A DNA stretch of 64,000 bases from Ceratothoa steindachneri. Taxonomy: Eukaryota > Arthropoda > Malacostraca > Isopoda > Cymothoidae. Positions 1 through 10,591 of this stretch are shown here, one piece after another; the stretch's first letter is position 1; every line of letters begins with the position of its first letter. Position numbers and translations under genes: made by a program. The notes under the pieces were generated by a model, which was not told where the DNA came from, did not search any database, and worked only from the letters and a program-made list of their open reading frames with translations. The stretch is from positions 158,380,758 through 158,444,757 of the forward strand of contig OZ018324.1 of assembly GCA_963969495.1 (NCBI GenBank). Reading direction: 5' to 3'.

Positions 1-689
1 AGCCAAGATCTCCACTTTTTTACATTGTAGTGTATATAAGGGAGCACTGACTATTATGAAACTAAGCACTTGTTGCATTGACGAGAAAAATGAGCTGGGA
101 GAATTGTTGCAAGATTTTGTGTAAATTATCAATATTATTCTTCCTCAAACAAAAGGAGAGTCGCCTTTTTTCTAGAGCTATGGGAAGATATGTCTGCGGA
201 TCACATAATTATCCTCCTGCATTCTGAGTTTTGATGGTTGTCATTGCGAAGAGCTCTTGAGAGAGTACCGTTCATATATATCAAGTGTGTATTTTTATTG
301 AACAAAGTGAATAAAACAATGCATTCCAACAGTGATTCTTTGGCTGGACAAAATCTATTTTCGATTATTTAAATCGATTCAAGTTTTCACTTTAAGGTAA
401 ATAAGCTGTCACATTTTATGTCCTTTACACTTAGAAAAGTTCCTCTTATAGTGAAGGGGAAGAAAAGAAACCTGATCTGGAGAAAACACAAATCTATTTC
501 CGATCATCTACAACTGCTGTGTTAAAATTTTGAAAAAAATATTTTTATCATTAACATCTGCAGGACTTTTTCAGGTGTGAATAGCTAATCCTTTTTTCAC
601 CAGGCACATCAAGAGGTCAGATTTGGGTGAATGTCTGAAGTGTTGATTCAGTTTCATTATAACTTCTTTCAAAAATCACCTTTCGAGAG
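1..689. other. No gene recognised
   Basis: AT-rich sequence with many stops in every frame. The part nearest 690 may be upstream sequence of the hAT relic that follows, but I see no motif in it. No repeat structure was noticed. Confidence 0.4.
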
Positions 690-869
690 TTACTCTATGA
701 AGACTATTAGATTGTATTACTTACTTTCCATTCCTACAAATCAATTGCCTTGAAGGCCTTTCAACCAATAGCATTGATGGCGAACTTTCTGTTTGAACAA
801 GGATTTTCGACCTTAGCATATTTGAAAACTCAAAAAAAACGAATTTACTTCGGTATGTGCATTCGGTAA
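690..869 (+). pseudogene. hAT-type transposase C-terminal relic
   Basis: An open stretch of about 60 codons ends at a TAA at 867-869 and contains FLFEQGFSTLAYLKTQKK. This matches the hAT (ZBED/SCAN-like) dimerisation region, where the family has a T-Y-L-C-E-x-G-F-S-x-L motif followed by K-x-K-x-R. The preceding residues (YKSIALKAF) fit the upstream helix. No start codon, BED finger or catalytic triad is visible, so this is the last part of a dead element. The assignment rests on this one motif block. The minus-strand reading of the same bases is a shadow. Confidence 0.55.
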
Positions 870-1169
870 TGTGGGTTTCTTTGGGGAAGTAAATTGCACC
901 TGGTTTTAAGAAGGTTATCACGGGAGTACAGGAACATCTCATTCATCGATGATAAAAAAACATGTAAGTGTAGAAGTATACCGCTTGTCATTTGTGGTAA
1001 AAATACTCATTTGAACTTTTTTTTTAGCAAAATCTAATTATTAGACATATGTATGTTTGCTACCTTTATGTAAACTAGAAAAATTCCAATAATTTTTCAA
1101 CTCTTAATTTTTGGTAGGATTCTTAATTTTCACCGCGTATTTATAAGATGTTCAAAAAGGTAAATGAGC

Positions 1170-1560
1170 TTAAAAATGAGCTATTCTACCACTTAATCCC
1201 GCAGGGATGTACCCTGTGTAGTCTGTTAATCTGGAGGGGTTGCTCGCCCTCCCGGCCTTAGTGCAAATTAGGGAAGCCCTGCCATTGGGCTGACGTAAAC
1301 TCTCTGATGGGACTTGGGAAACTGTTGTGCGCTTCTCCCTTGCTCCTTCCCAGCGCTTTAACTTGGCCCGGGTTAAGTTGTTGGTGCACTTCTTCCTCAA
1401 AACAATGTGGCACATATCTCCTAGAGAAGCAAATCCTGGCCGTTCAAGATGCATATCATCTCTTCTTTCGCGAGGCTAAGGACTTGGTACTGGCGCGCCC
1501 AGAGCTACACCTGAGACGTTTTAAGCCTCAATATTTAAAAGGCACTCTCTGCTCTTGAGC
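1170..1560 (+). pseudogene. LINE ORF1 fragment, short plus-strand copy
   Basis: From about 1,382 the plus strand reads SSKQCGTYLLEKQILAVQ followed by a FFREAKDLVLA block. This is the segment just after the zinc knuckles in the ORF1 of I/Jockey-like LINEs (family pattern: H-P-A-x-S-x-x-C, then EK-x-I, then S-x-x-EA). It is a second, diverged copy of the sequence found on the minus strand at 1,804-2,240, so the two lie as inverted copies about 250 bp apart. The knuckles are absent here. It is a remnant with no coding capacity. Confidence 0.6.
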
Positions 1561-1803
1561 CATAAGAATCTCTACACAGCCTGGTTCGAGATATTCGTGA
1601 CGCTGTCCTCTTTTTGGGGGGTAGTTTTAGGAACCCCGAAAGATGGTTTCACGACCAACTTCAGGGGTGTTACCTCATGTGAGTCTAACGACTAGGTGGA
1701 GGCGCGCGGCCGTTTTGCCTTACGGGAAACGGTCACGATGAGGGAAGGGAGGGGAGGCCTGGTTTTAGCCAGGGCTGGGTGTAAACCTTTTGTACTGCCA
1801 GCC

Positions 1804-2910
1804 TTACCATGGAGCGCCCGGCGTGGGTAGAACCGCAGAAGGGTCCCGAATAGGCGCGGAAACGACCGTGTTCATAGGTCTGGAGGATCCAGGAGCAAAG
1901 AGTGTCTTTCTTAACATTGAAGCATAGGACGTCCCAGGCAGCGCCAGCGTGGCCAGGACCAAGTCTTTAGCCTCGCGAAATGAGAGATGATCCTGAGCCT
2001 GAACGGCCAGGATTTCTTTCTCATGGAGATACGCACTACATTGCTTCGAAGAAGCGGGATGAGGCTCTCCGCAATTGACCCACTTGGTCACACACGATTT
2101 GGACTTATCGTGTGCTGCCTTGGAGCAACTTGCACAGACTTCGGGTAACACCGACTTTGGGCGTCTACATGAGCGAAGAGTATGGCCGAAACGGTGCCAG
2201 TAGTAGCACTTCCGCGGCATCGGCACAAATACCTTCACGCGTTAACGATACCAACTGGCACACACCGACTCAAGCAGCTTGTCACAGTCGAACGTGACGA
2301 AGAGTATAGGGATGGGTCTCGATGCCCCTCCCTGTTTTCTCATCACACGCTCGACCTTGACCATCCCATGGTCGACCAGTTCTAAGGTGATATCATCTAT
2401 GGAGTATTCAACTAGTTCCCTCGCATAAACTACTCCTTTCACAAAGTTCATGGTATAGTGCGACGCCATACTTGGAGGGATTCGACAAAAAAAACGCCCA
2501 AGAAACGGGTCACCTTCGGCTCTCTATTATTCACACTAGCTATAGCTCTCCTTTGATGAATCATGTTGCCCTTAGCCAACATGCTGTCTTCAATGAAGCG
2601 AATAACAAGGAAGCATTTGAAGCCAGCTGGCTCAGAAACGCCAGGTAGCCTCTAAATGAGGGGCCCTGACATAATCGAGGCTCCGTTCTGTGCAGTTCTG
2701 GTCTTCGTTTGGGACTCCCCACCCCGGAGAACAACTGGGACGAAGGTGTCGATCTTGGCTTGGTCGCTTACTGAAACGGCAACAGGCCCGTCTGTTGACT
2801 CTGCGCCGTACACAGTGCATTTTTCGCTTGTATTTACACGCGAGCCTGTCGCCTCCCTCATTCGTCAACAGCTCTCCCTACAACGAGGCCAATCTCAACG
2901 GCGCCTATGA
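1804..2910 (-). pseudogene. I/Jockey-like LINE ORF1 (RRM-like region plus CCHC knuckles)
   Basis: ORF1 of such elements is an RNA-binding nucleocapsid-like protein that coats the element RNA. On the minus strand, 2,469-2,242 reads an RRM-like segment (GVVYARELVEYSIDDITLEL, then a VTFD strand). 2,238-1,804 continues with PRKCYYWHRFGH, then CASC, WVNCGEPHPASSKQCSAYL and EKEILAVQ: a cysteine/histidine knuckle array followed by the conserved EK-x-I-x-x-IQ and FREA block. Both parts are in the same frame, separated only by a TAA at about 2,239-2,241, so one nonsense mutation breaks an otherwise continuous ORF1. The N-terminal part (2,910-2,470) is less clear. The LINE ORF2 pieces at 2.9-3.6 kb and 5.5-5.8 kb lie on the opposite strand. 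Confidence 0.72.
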
Positions 2911-3660
2911 ACACTGAGAGACGCCAATCATACCCTAATCTGTTTGGCTTTAGTGCTAGGAAACACCTTCAAGAGCTCGGTGTATCTCTCGGGTCAGTAA
3001 TGCTTCTGTTTTTACCCAAAACACCACCCTGGATGGCACCATCTTTAACTATTTGTCGAAAAACCTCTGCTCCAAAAGCTTCCACACTGCTGGGAGTAAT
3101 CCTTTTGACTATTTTAGGGCACACTTCGCATCACTCTCTGGATCCGTGCAAGTGTAAAAGCATGGTTCCAAGTTGCAGGACGGGACCGACTTCTATACCG
3201 TATCCTCTCTGTTTGAAGTCAGCGGGGTTATACCACGCTCTGGGTCTGTCTTCACAGCCGAGCAGGTTGCAAAACACCGCTTGATACAAAAGATAACGCG
3301 CCGTGCTAAGTTCGGAGACCAGATTGTGATCTTTAGACACTCGCAAAGCACCCTGAGTTCTCTTGGGCCATTGCATTCTCTACACAGCCTGGTTTGCGCT
3401 ATTCGTGACGCGTCGGTAGCCACGAGGCGGGCAGATGTCGAGATTATCTTCTGCTGGGTTCCTGGATATGTAGGAATTGCGGGGAATGAACACCCGGATG
3501 AGGGCTGGGCGACCCGACCAGGGTTTCGCTCTTCCACACACCAACTACATGGCAAGAATCAGGGCAGTCTTACGGGCTGCTTGGCCAAGAAGATAGTAGA
3601 CGGCCAAGGGAAACTTAATGTTGCATGCCATTGCGCCGTAACTGTTCCCATGAACCTGTA
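2910..3660 (+). pseudogene. LINE ORF2 RNase H domain relic
   Basis: The plus strand encodes an RNase H fold as found at the C-terminal side of ORF2 in I-like LINEs. Visible blocks are a KHGSK motif near 3,155 (family TDGSK), SVFTAEQVA near 3,250 (family S-I-F-T-A-E-L), IVIFRHSQSTLSSL near 3,325-3,365 (family TDS), and WVPGYVGIAGNEHPDE near 3,455-3,505 (family WVPGHxGIxGNExAD). Two catalytic aspartates (TDGSK and TDS) read as histidine, so the enzyme would be dead even without its frameshifts. A short segment around 3,555-3,590 (ARIRAVLRAAW) may continue ORF2. The coding then breaks and resumes at 5,525. Confidence 0.75.
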
Positions 3661-3675
3661 GCGTGCGAGAAGTTA

Positions 3676-4060
3676 AAGCGAGCGGCTTAAATGCTTTGTT
3701 TGAATGAGTCTTTTTAGTGGATTCAGGATGGTTGAGTGTTTTAAGGCTCAACGCGGGAAGCGCGTTTGAAACTCATTTCGCTACTTTTCTTTCTTTAATT
3801 TTTCTTTGCTCCTTTTTCCGACACAAAGCTATCTACAATGGTGCCCAAGACCAGGGAGGCCGGGGAGGGAGAACATTAGTCCAAGCGAGCGGCTTAAATG
3901 CATTGCTTGAATGAGTCTTTTGGAGAGACTCAAGATGGCCGAGTGGTATAAGGCTCTCACTAACGTTAGGCTGTCCATCGACGCGGGATGCGCGTTTCAA
4001 ACTCGTTTCGCTACTTTTATTTCTTTATTTTTTCTTTGCGCCCCTTTACTACTGTAGGGC
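3676..4060 (+). repeat. Tandem pair of tRNA-derived SINE units
   Basis: Two units with a 217-bp period (3,676 and 3,893) share the lead AAGCGAGCGGCTTAAATGC, then a tRNA-like head. The second unit has a good box A (TGGCCGAGTGGTATAAGG at 3,936) and a weaker box B (GCGTTTCAAACTCG near 3,992). The first has a deleted, decayed head (3,717-3,782). The box A form suggests a Leu/Ser-type tRNA ancestor. Body sequence around 3,829 (CTATCTACAATGGTGCCCA) recurs at 8,271, so these units and the pair at 8.1-8.6 kb are one family. Confidence 0.65.
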
Positions 4061-5524
4061 ATTCGTCACCTTCCCGTTCTCCCTTAGTGGAGACCCAGGA
4101 CGGTAACCGCAAGAACATCCGGGCCAGTCAACGCGGGTCGGGCTCGTAACCACAGAACCTCGCCACTCGTCTGTATGAAAAGCTGAACGGCTTTAAACTG
4201 CAAGCTCTCCCTACGAGAGTATATTCAATTTTACCTCAAGTAAGAAATTGGAGACGCGTTTCTCTCAAGCTCGAAGGCTAACGGGAGCCGAGGTAAGACT
4301 TGGTGAGAAAAACTATTGGAATAAGGAACCCTCTTGGGCCCGGCCACAAGCCCCCCCCCCCTCCTACCCCTACCATAGTGGGCTGACGAGGTATAAATAA
4401 GAAACACTCGGGAAAAACGGGGTAAAATACGTCAGTCTTCAGGCTACGATGTCCCTGGATAGAAGCCGGGCTACCGAGACTGGAGAGGTAGAATACTTGA
4501 GTCGCCAGACTACAAAGTCCCCTGCAAGAGAGGCAGGGCTACCTAGGGGGCTAAGAAGCAGCTCATCCTCGAGCTAGTCCCTGGTTATCAAACCGAACGT
4601 TAAGTTAACTTGTTCAAGTTTAACTTACTCTCGTCAGAGAGACTCCTCCTATCCTGGTGCATCGTAAAAGCCAGGGAAATTCCTCACCCTTGAGGAATTA
4701 CGAAAAGAAGAGGAAAAAGGCTCCACCTCGAGCTCGTTACCCGGTGGCCACACTAAACTCATAAGTTAGCTTGGTTGAGGAAACAAGTTCAACTTATTCT
4801 CGTCTGAGAAACCCCCTTCCTCTATCCTCGCCCTTGAATAAGACCCCGTCCCCCCGAGGTAAGTCCTCGCCCATGAGGAATTACGTAACGAAGGAGAAAA
4901 AAGCTCTTCATCGAGCCCGTTACCCGGTGGTCACACCGAACTCTAAGTTAACTTGGTTTAAGAACCAAGTTCGACTTACTCTTGCCAGAGAGGCCCCGCC
5001 TGCCTTGGTGCCGCCTAAAGCACCGTGATTGTGCCTTTCCTTGAAGACCCCCTTCCCTTCAATACCGTGTGGACCCCCATCTGCTACACTCGCCAAAGTA
5101 TCTCGTGATCTCAACCACCTCCAACAATCTGGTCGAAGCACGCGTCAAAGGACCTACCAGATTCCTGTGGTGTATTTAAGGTATTTAAACTCCAGTAGAG
5201 ACAATTAGCCTAATTCTTGTATATTGAAGTGCGTATCGAGTTTAGCCAATTTTAGAGGGTCAAGTTAATTGAAATAATTATTGTGTATTTTAATATTCGC
5301 AGTATTTCTGTGGTTCATGTTTAGTTTTTGTGTAGTAAACTTGTTAAATTTAAAATACAAGTTTATTTTGGGAATTCCTGTGCGTTTCTCTATATCCTTA
5401 CGTGTTTGAAGCAGCTCTTCCTTAAAAACAACAAAATTAGCACTCTTAGAACAAAGCCTACTTCATCAAAGAAGTATATCACGACCATAAAGAATACCAC
5501 GACAAAAGTGGTGTCAGGTGTGGA
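4061..5524. repeat. Repeat-rich insert, possibly LTR-like
   Basis: This 1.46-kb block separates two parts of LINE ORF2. It holds a two-copy 60-64-bp tandem repeat (about 4,421-4,545) and a three-copy 160-183-bp tandem repeat whose units start at 4,561, 4,720 and 4,903, each opening with a GCTC-rich block and containing an AAGTTAACTTGGTT-like core. The 3' part is AT-rich with poly(A)-like sequence and ends in GGTGTCAGGTGTGGAG near 5,511. That string resembles the LTR/primer-binding junction of animal Ty3/gypsy elements. I infer, weakly, that 4.1-5.5 kb derives from an LTR. The open frame at 4,771-5,028 crosses the tandem units and is not a gene. Confidence 0.4.
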
Positions 5525-5839
5525 GTGATTAAAAAGTGGCATTCTGCTCCAACTGCTCAAAGCTATCTACAAACCTACCTCTCAATGCCGCGGCGGCCTT
5601 GGGTGTCTTTCTGTCGTCTTCAAATTGGACACACTCGCGGGACTCACCGCTATTTGATGGAGCGCTCGCCTGAACCTTACTGCGACGACTGCGTTGTCCC
5701 CGGGACTGTTCGGCAAATTCTTGTTGAGTGTCCCAGTCTGGGTATTTTCGTGCACGTTACCTATCCTGATATCGGAACGATCGGGGTCACTACCACTCGC
5801 CCCTGTGCTCAGGACTGGTTTGCGTACACAGACTTGTAA
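5525..5839 (+). pseudogene. LINE ORF2 C-terminal segment
   Basis: A 105-codon open frame contains LQIGHTRGTHRYLMERSPEP, then YCDDC, a TVRQILVECP block and a short tail to a stop at 5,839. This is the Cys/His motif (RIGHTxLTHxYLM, CxxC, H-I-L-x-E-C) that follows RNase H in I/Jockey-like ORF2 proteins; the histidine of HILxEC reads as glutamine here. It is collinear with the RNase H relic at 2.9-3.6 kb, same strand, split by the repeat insert at 3.67-5.52 kb. The frame starts abruptly at the insert border. Confidence 0.78.
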
Positions 5840-6260
5840 ACTATATTACTTTTGAGAGGACGCTGGCTTCCTGCGTCTTATTTGACTCTCTTTGGTGTTG
5901 GTCGCATTATCCTGCGCCGGGGGAGACGGGCCTCTCCCCGGCGCCCTAAGATGCTTCCTTCTTCTTTCTTTTTGTTTTCTATTTTTGTTGTTTTTTTGCT
6001 TGTTTTTTTTTGTCTTTTGCATGTTTTTTTTTAATATAACATAGTATTAAGCTTAAAATGAATACGTTTTTTTATTATTCTCTGCATTCCAATATTATAA
6101 ATTTTATTTTTGGTATATTTAGCCAGGTTAGGTTAGGTGTGGTCCATTCCAAGCATATTATTATTATTATTTTTATTATAGTCTATGAGTGACTAAGAAA
6201 AGAATTTATCAGGTTTCCGTTTCTCTTATCGCCCCCTACATTCTCCGATCTATTAGACTT
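5840..6260. other. No gene; T-rich tail
   Basis: Likely 3' flank of the LINE above, becoming T-rich (5,945-6,040). A short GGTTAGGTTAGG run at 6,125 resembles the arthropod telomere unit TTAGG but is under three units and is not called telomeric. Confidence 0.4.
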
Positions 6261-6264
6261 AGTC

Positions 6265-6804
6265 AATACTAGCACAATGCTACCAGTACTCGCACTTCTA
6301 ATTTTACTACCAACGCTACAGCCTTTGGTTTATGTAGCACCTCTAGCTCTTACATATCCAGAGATAGCAAAAGCTAGTGCCTGAGCCGAATTTAATCCCC
6401 ATTTTTCAGAAAGCTATAAAGACCACACACAGCCCCCATTACAATGATATCTCGTTTCTTCCAAACTCGTTGCAAAAAAAAATAAGAGAATGGAGATTTA
6501 AATGCCTTTTTAACACGCCCATAAGCTACTAGGGGAAGCTCTTAAGGCTGCTCTAAAGCAATTTAATAATATAATCACTCCCCAGCAATATAGTTTCCTA
6601 ATTGCTTGCTTTGTTTATCAGCATTTACCTGTAGCTCCAGGTAATAAATTTCAAGAACTTTTAGATATTAACCAAAGCATAACTGGGGCATTAAATAAAG
6701 TAAAATCCCAGTATTCTGACCTGACTCCTACAAACAGAGTCAGGGATACAAAAAATAAATCTTATCCACAACCAGCCAACACGAACAAACATGGCTCCTA
6801 CTGA
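6265..6804 (+). pseudogene. Unidentified decayed protein-coding remnant
   Basis: Three successive stop-free stretches on the plus strand join with shifts of frame: about 6,266-6,383 (ends at a TGA), 6,380-6,530, and 6,514-6,804 (ends at TGA). The last gives some 96 codons, including QQYSFLIACFVYQHLPV and KFQELLDINQSITGAL, with a helical, non-repetitive composition and no start codon. The neighbouring 2 kb lacks anything similar. I do not recognise the family. Candidates are an endogenous viral nucleoprotein-like fragment or a retroelement gag. It is not assigned. Confidence 0.35.
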
Positions 6805-8150
6805 CTTTAAAGCTTAAGAAGTGTTATTCAAGAGAAATTGAGACACTTTCATTTTGTTGGGAAAAGATCTCTGAAACGGATGGAAACTATTTTCTAAAAT
6901 AAATTCGATTGTTTGAATTGTGTTTTCATTTTATTCCTAGGTTAAAAAGGGCAACAAATTTTCTGGGACACTTATGGTTTTTAGTGACGTTGAAGCGAGC
7001 CGAACCCATCATTATGAAAAAGTGATTACAGATAATGTATAATGAATTACGTTGAAGTTAAGTAATGCAAAGATACACCAGGCCTTTATGCCTCTCAGAG
7101 ATAACCTACAAAAGCCTGATTTGAATAAATCATTCTGAACTGCGCGAATGAAGTGTCTTCTGCTGCAGGCGACGTGGGACGTATATTAATCAATTTTATA
7201 GAGCCCTTCTGGCACCCACTGGTGAGGGCACGGACGCTTTGGTAGTATAAATCCTATGGAATTGAGAAAGGGTGAATGTGAAAAATAGAACGATGTAGGC
7301 TTCCTTAACAACGATAAAGCAAAAAATACGTTTTAGTGGTAAATTGGATTAAAGATGACTAATCGCATTGGAGAGAACATCCTCAGTCATTTTGAATCAA
7401 GAAGGAACGATACTGGCGTCATCGAACAGAGGAAGGTCGGGGAAAAAATGAAGTGGGAGACAGAGAGAAGAATAGAAATAGCGTGGAAATTGGGAAATAG
7501 TAGACAAAGAGGAGGTGAAAAATACAGAGAATAAAGTCCTTCGATGACACAGTAAAATTATTTTTTTATATATAGCAGTTTATTATAGTTATTTTTGGAA
7601 GTCATTTAAGCCTGTTCCCTTAAATGAAGAGTCCTCACTACGTTTTCCACCTTGGTCCTCCTAATCAGTTATTGGAGTTAGCTGAAGGAGATGCTAATTA
7701 AATAAAATCTTATAGCGCTGGAATGAATTGATAAAAACCTCTCTGACCGTCTACCCTTCTTGTGACAAATTAATTGGTTTCAAGTGGAAATTTGCGATAC
7801 TAAAAATCAATTTCTCTCACAACCGATTAATTTAAATTGCAAAAACACGAATTGGATGTATGGTATAGGAACTCAACGCCTTGAAATATATTACAAGATT
7901 AGACCATTGTTTTATTCGATAGAAATCAGAATTTGGGTATTTATTGCATGTTGCTAATGTCATTATGGCCGTTTGTTATTTATGATCTTGTTTACTTTGT
8001 TAATGTTTTGCTGGTTAACGCTGTACCATGATTGATTTTATCATGTTTATTTTTTTATTCTTTCTCGTCATTCTTTATTGTTTTGTTATCATTATTATTG
8101 TTTTTAGTGTTCAAGTCATTATTAGGGCATCTTAGTTGTATAGTGTGCAT
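6805..8150. other. No gene recognised
   Basis: AT-rich unique-looking sequence with stops in all frames. I see no repeats, TE motifs or exon-like segments. Confidence 0.4.
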
Positions 8151-8154
8151 ACTC

Positions 8155-8593
8155 AGGATGGCTCAGTCGATAGGCTGCTGACTAGCAGTGGTATAATAAT
8201 TCAGGAAGCTGTTCACAACCCTCCTACGCAAATTTCTTTATTTTTTTCGACCCCGTTTCCCATACCCCTCTATCTACAATGATGCCCAGACCCAGGAAGA
8301 TGGGCATTACCCCTTGGATTACGTTTCCAAGCGGTGACTTTCGTTTTCTTCATTTCTTCAAAATGCATCCACTTCTTGGAAGGGGGCTGTGTAGCGTGCC
8401 GAAAAATGCAAGCGGGAGGTTTAAAAAGGTTCGCTTGAATGCATCTTTCTTGAGAAACAGGATGGCGCAATCGATACGCTACTCGCCAACAGTTGTCCAG
8501 CGACGTAGGAAGCTGTTTGCAACTCCCATCACGCTCCCTTCGTTGGTTATTTTTTATCACCCCTTTTCTTACGTCGTTTTATCTACAGCTGTC

Positions 8594-8595
<2 letters not shown>
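8155..8595 (+). repeat. Second tandem pair of tRNA-derived SINE units
   Basis: Two heads lie about 304 bp apart: box A-like TGGCTCAGTCGATAGG near 8,160 and TGGCGCAATCGATACG near 8,463. Each is followed by a box B-like TGTTCACAACCC or TGTTTGCAACTCC. The body between them carries CTATCTACAATGATGCCCA (8,271), shared with the pair at 3.7-4.1 kb. The lead TGTAGCGTGC (8,391) also matches 3,659. The second unit ends at the (TA)n tract. The overlapping open frames (8,279-8,668 and 8,560-8,270) are chance. Confidence 0.65.

Positions 8596-8597
<2 letters not shown>

Positions 8598-8665
<68 letters not shown>
8598..8665. repeat. (TA)n microsatellite
   Basis: About 34 uninterrupted TA units. A PLE-type terminal motif lies 130 bp to the right, oriented towards it. 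Confidence 0.98.
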
Positions 8666-8670
<5 letters not shown>

Positions 8671-8789
8671 GATCATAAGGAGCCATGGACGACAAAAGCA
8701 GGTAGATCAACTCAAGGTCAACCTATTTACCTGATTTTCTATTTTGAAATAGTTATCCAGATAGTTTTGAACCTTTATATAAATTAATA

Positions 8790-8822
8790 TTGATATATGT
8801 TTCGGGCAGACCCTTCGAAAAA
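8790..8822 (-). ncRNA. PLE-type terminal hairpin-GAAAC motif
   Basis: The minus strand reads CGAAGGGTCTGCCCGAAAC: a short GGG/CCC stem followed directly by GAAAC, the signature seen at other PLE 3' ends in this window. It resembles a reduced hammerhead-type core, but the canonical CUGAUGA box is not intact, so self-cleavage is not claimed. No PLE coding sequence lies beside it. Confidence 0.5.
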
Positions 8823-8829
8823 TTGTGAA

Positions 8830-9800
8830 TTTACATGAAAAAAACAAGTGCTTGACATTTTAGACTGTGCAGTTTCCATTCATTGCTCCTTGCTCTTTTG
8901 TTAGTGCCAAATTGGTACAGATTAGCCACCTCAGGCTGTGTATTTGTGCCCACCGTACCACGCCTATTTTAATACAGACCTCTATACAGCTTTAGGATTC
9001 GAGCCTTGAGTTGTATGTATTACCTGGCATAGAGTGAGGACGTTACATATTAGTGATGCCAAATCCATGCGCGCATAGACACACGGACATACCAAAGTAC
9101 ACAAATATTAATAAAATTCATAATAATAAATCTTTATGCCTGCCCATGGACTCTAAATAATTAGGCCACTTTTGTGTACATAGTAATATTTATGTCCATA
9201 AGAATCATGGTCGCATTAAGTTAAGTTTGAACAAAAGAGGCATACTGATGAGATTTCTTGTGTACATTAGACGGTAGATCGAGAATGTACATATGAATAT
9301 GTTTATCTGCTTCTCTGTTGTTGATGGAAAATAGAAACACAATCCCATCTTTAATAAATTACAATAATAAAAAAAAATAAAATAATATCGCATGCGTTCG
9401 AAAAAATACTGAATTATACAATTTTCTGATTCGCTCTCATACGTAGGATAATTAAGAATCAATTGTTCAAGTCTCGTGATCAACTTTCAGCTGTAAAATT
9501 TCACAAAGATGAAAGCTAATTATTTTTAGAAACAAAAAAAGTAATAGATTACTATCAAATACTCAAACACTTCAGCCTATTCGTAATTCCTTTTAATTTT
9601 TAGGGCAGAAAAATATTTGGCTGGTGTTACCAAATTTGTGAACCCTGTTTTTAACAATATGAGATCATCTTCATAACATGCATGTTCGTTGAGTTAAAAT
9701 ATCCACTCTATTGTATAGATGAAAGCCTATCTAAAGCTAGGGCAATATTCTACCGTCCTCAACATAAAATCTTATATGTAAAAAGAATTGCTTATCATCA
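8830..9800. other. No gene recognised
   Basis: AT-rich; stops in all frames. The open frame on the minus strand at 9,483-9,205 is low complexity and is not supported as a gene. Confidence 0.4.
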
Positions 9801-9811
9801 CCATCATCACT

Positions 9812-10591
9812 TCATCATCACTAACTCTATAATTTAGGAAGAGGATTTTTTTGAGTATTTGAATAATAATTTCATCTTAGTTTGGTTAGACATGTTTTTT
9901 TTATCAAAGAGATTTCTAATAATTCTTTTATAATATCAAAAAAAAAAAAACTGTGAAGTTCAGAAATAAATATAAGTATCGAAATTTTGTGAATTTTTTA
10001 AGACCCAAAGAATTACAAATGGTGAAGTTCTGAAAATTTATTTTTATATATCTTCTTCTATAACTATATTTTAGCAACGTGATATTTTGAATGGGGGGAA
10101 ATTTAGTTTAGAGTTCCTTTTTAAAATTACAAGGCAATGGCTTCGCCACTTTCCCCATACGGAGGGGATGGGGGGGAGGCTTGCGCTTCGCTACTAAGAT
10201 TAAAATTTAAAATCTAAAAAAAAAACAGCCATGGTTAAATTTTTATAAATTTTCTGAACTTCGCCAATTATAATAATTTTAAAAAGAAATTCTAAACTAA
10301 ATTTCCCACCTTTCAAAATATCATGTTGCTAAAATATAGTTATAGAAAAAGATATATAAAAATAAATTTTCTGAACTTCACCATTTGTAATTCTTTGGAT
10401 TTTAAAAATTTCACAAAATTTCGATACTTATATTTATTTTTGAACTTCACCATTTTGTTTTTTGATATTACAAAAAAATTATTAGCAATAACTTTGATAA
10501 AAAAAACCTAAGTCATAACCAAACTAAGATGAAATTATTATTCAAATACTCAAAAAATACCCTTCTTAAATTATAGTTAATGATGATGATG
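9812..10591. repeat. Long inverted repeat (fold-back) with GC-rich centre
   Basis: The left arm (about 9,812-10,127) and right arm (about 10,276-10,591) are near-complementary over some 310 bp, each beginning with CATCATCAT and TATAATTTA outside. The centre (10,131-10,275) holds AAGGCAATGGCTTCGCCACT and a G-rich run. The right arm plus centre equals one full unit of a roughly 430-bp repeat that recurs at 47,685-48,118. The left arm is a partial unit in opposite orientation. Short ORFs inside (10,323-10,511) are fortuitous. Confidence 0.85.

Noticed and set aside
6121..6140. Telomeric TTAGG repeat
   Set aside because: Fewer than three units; an interstitial chance match.
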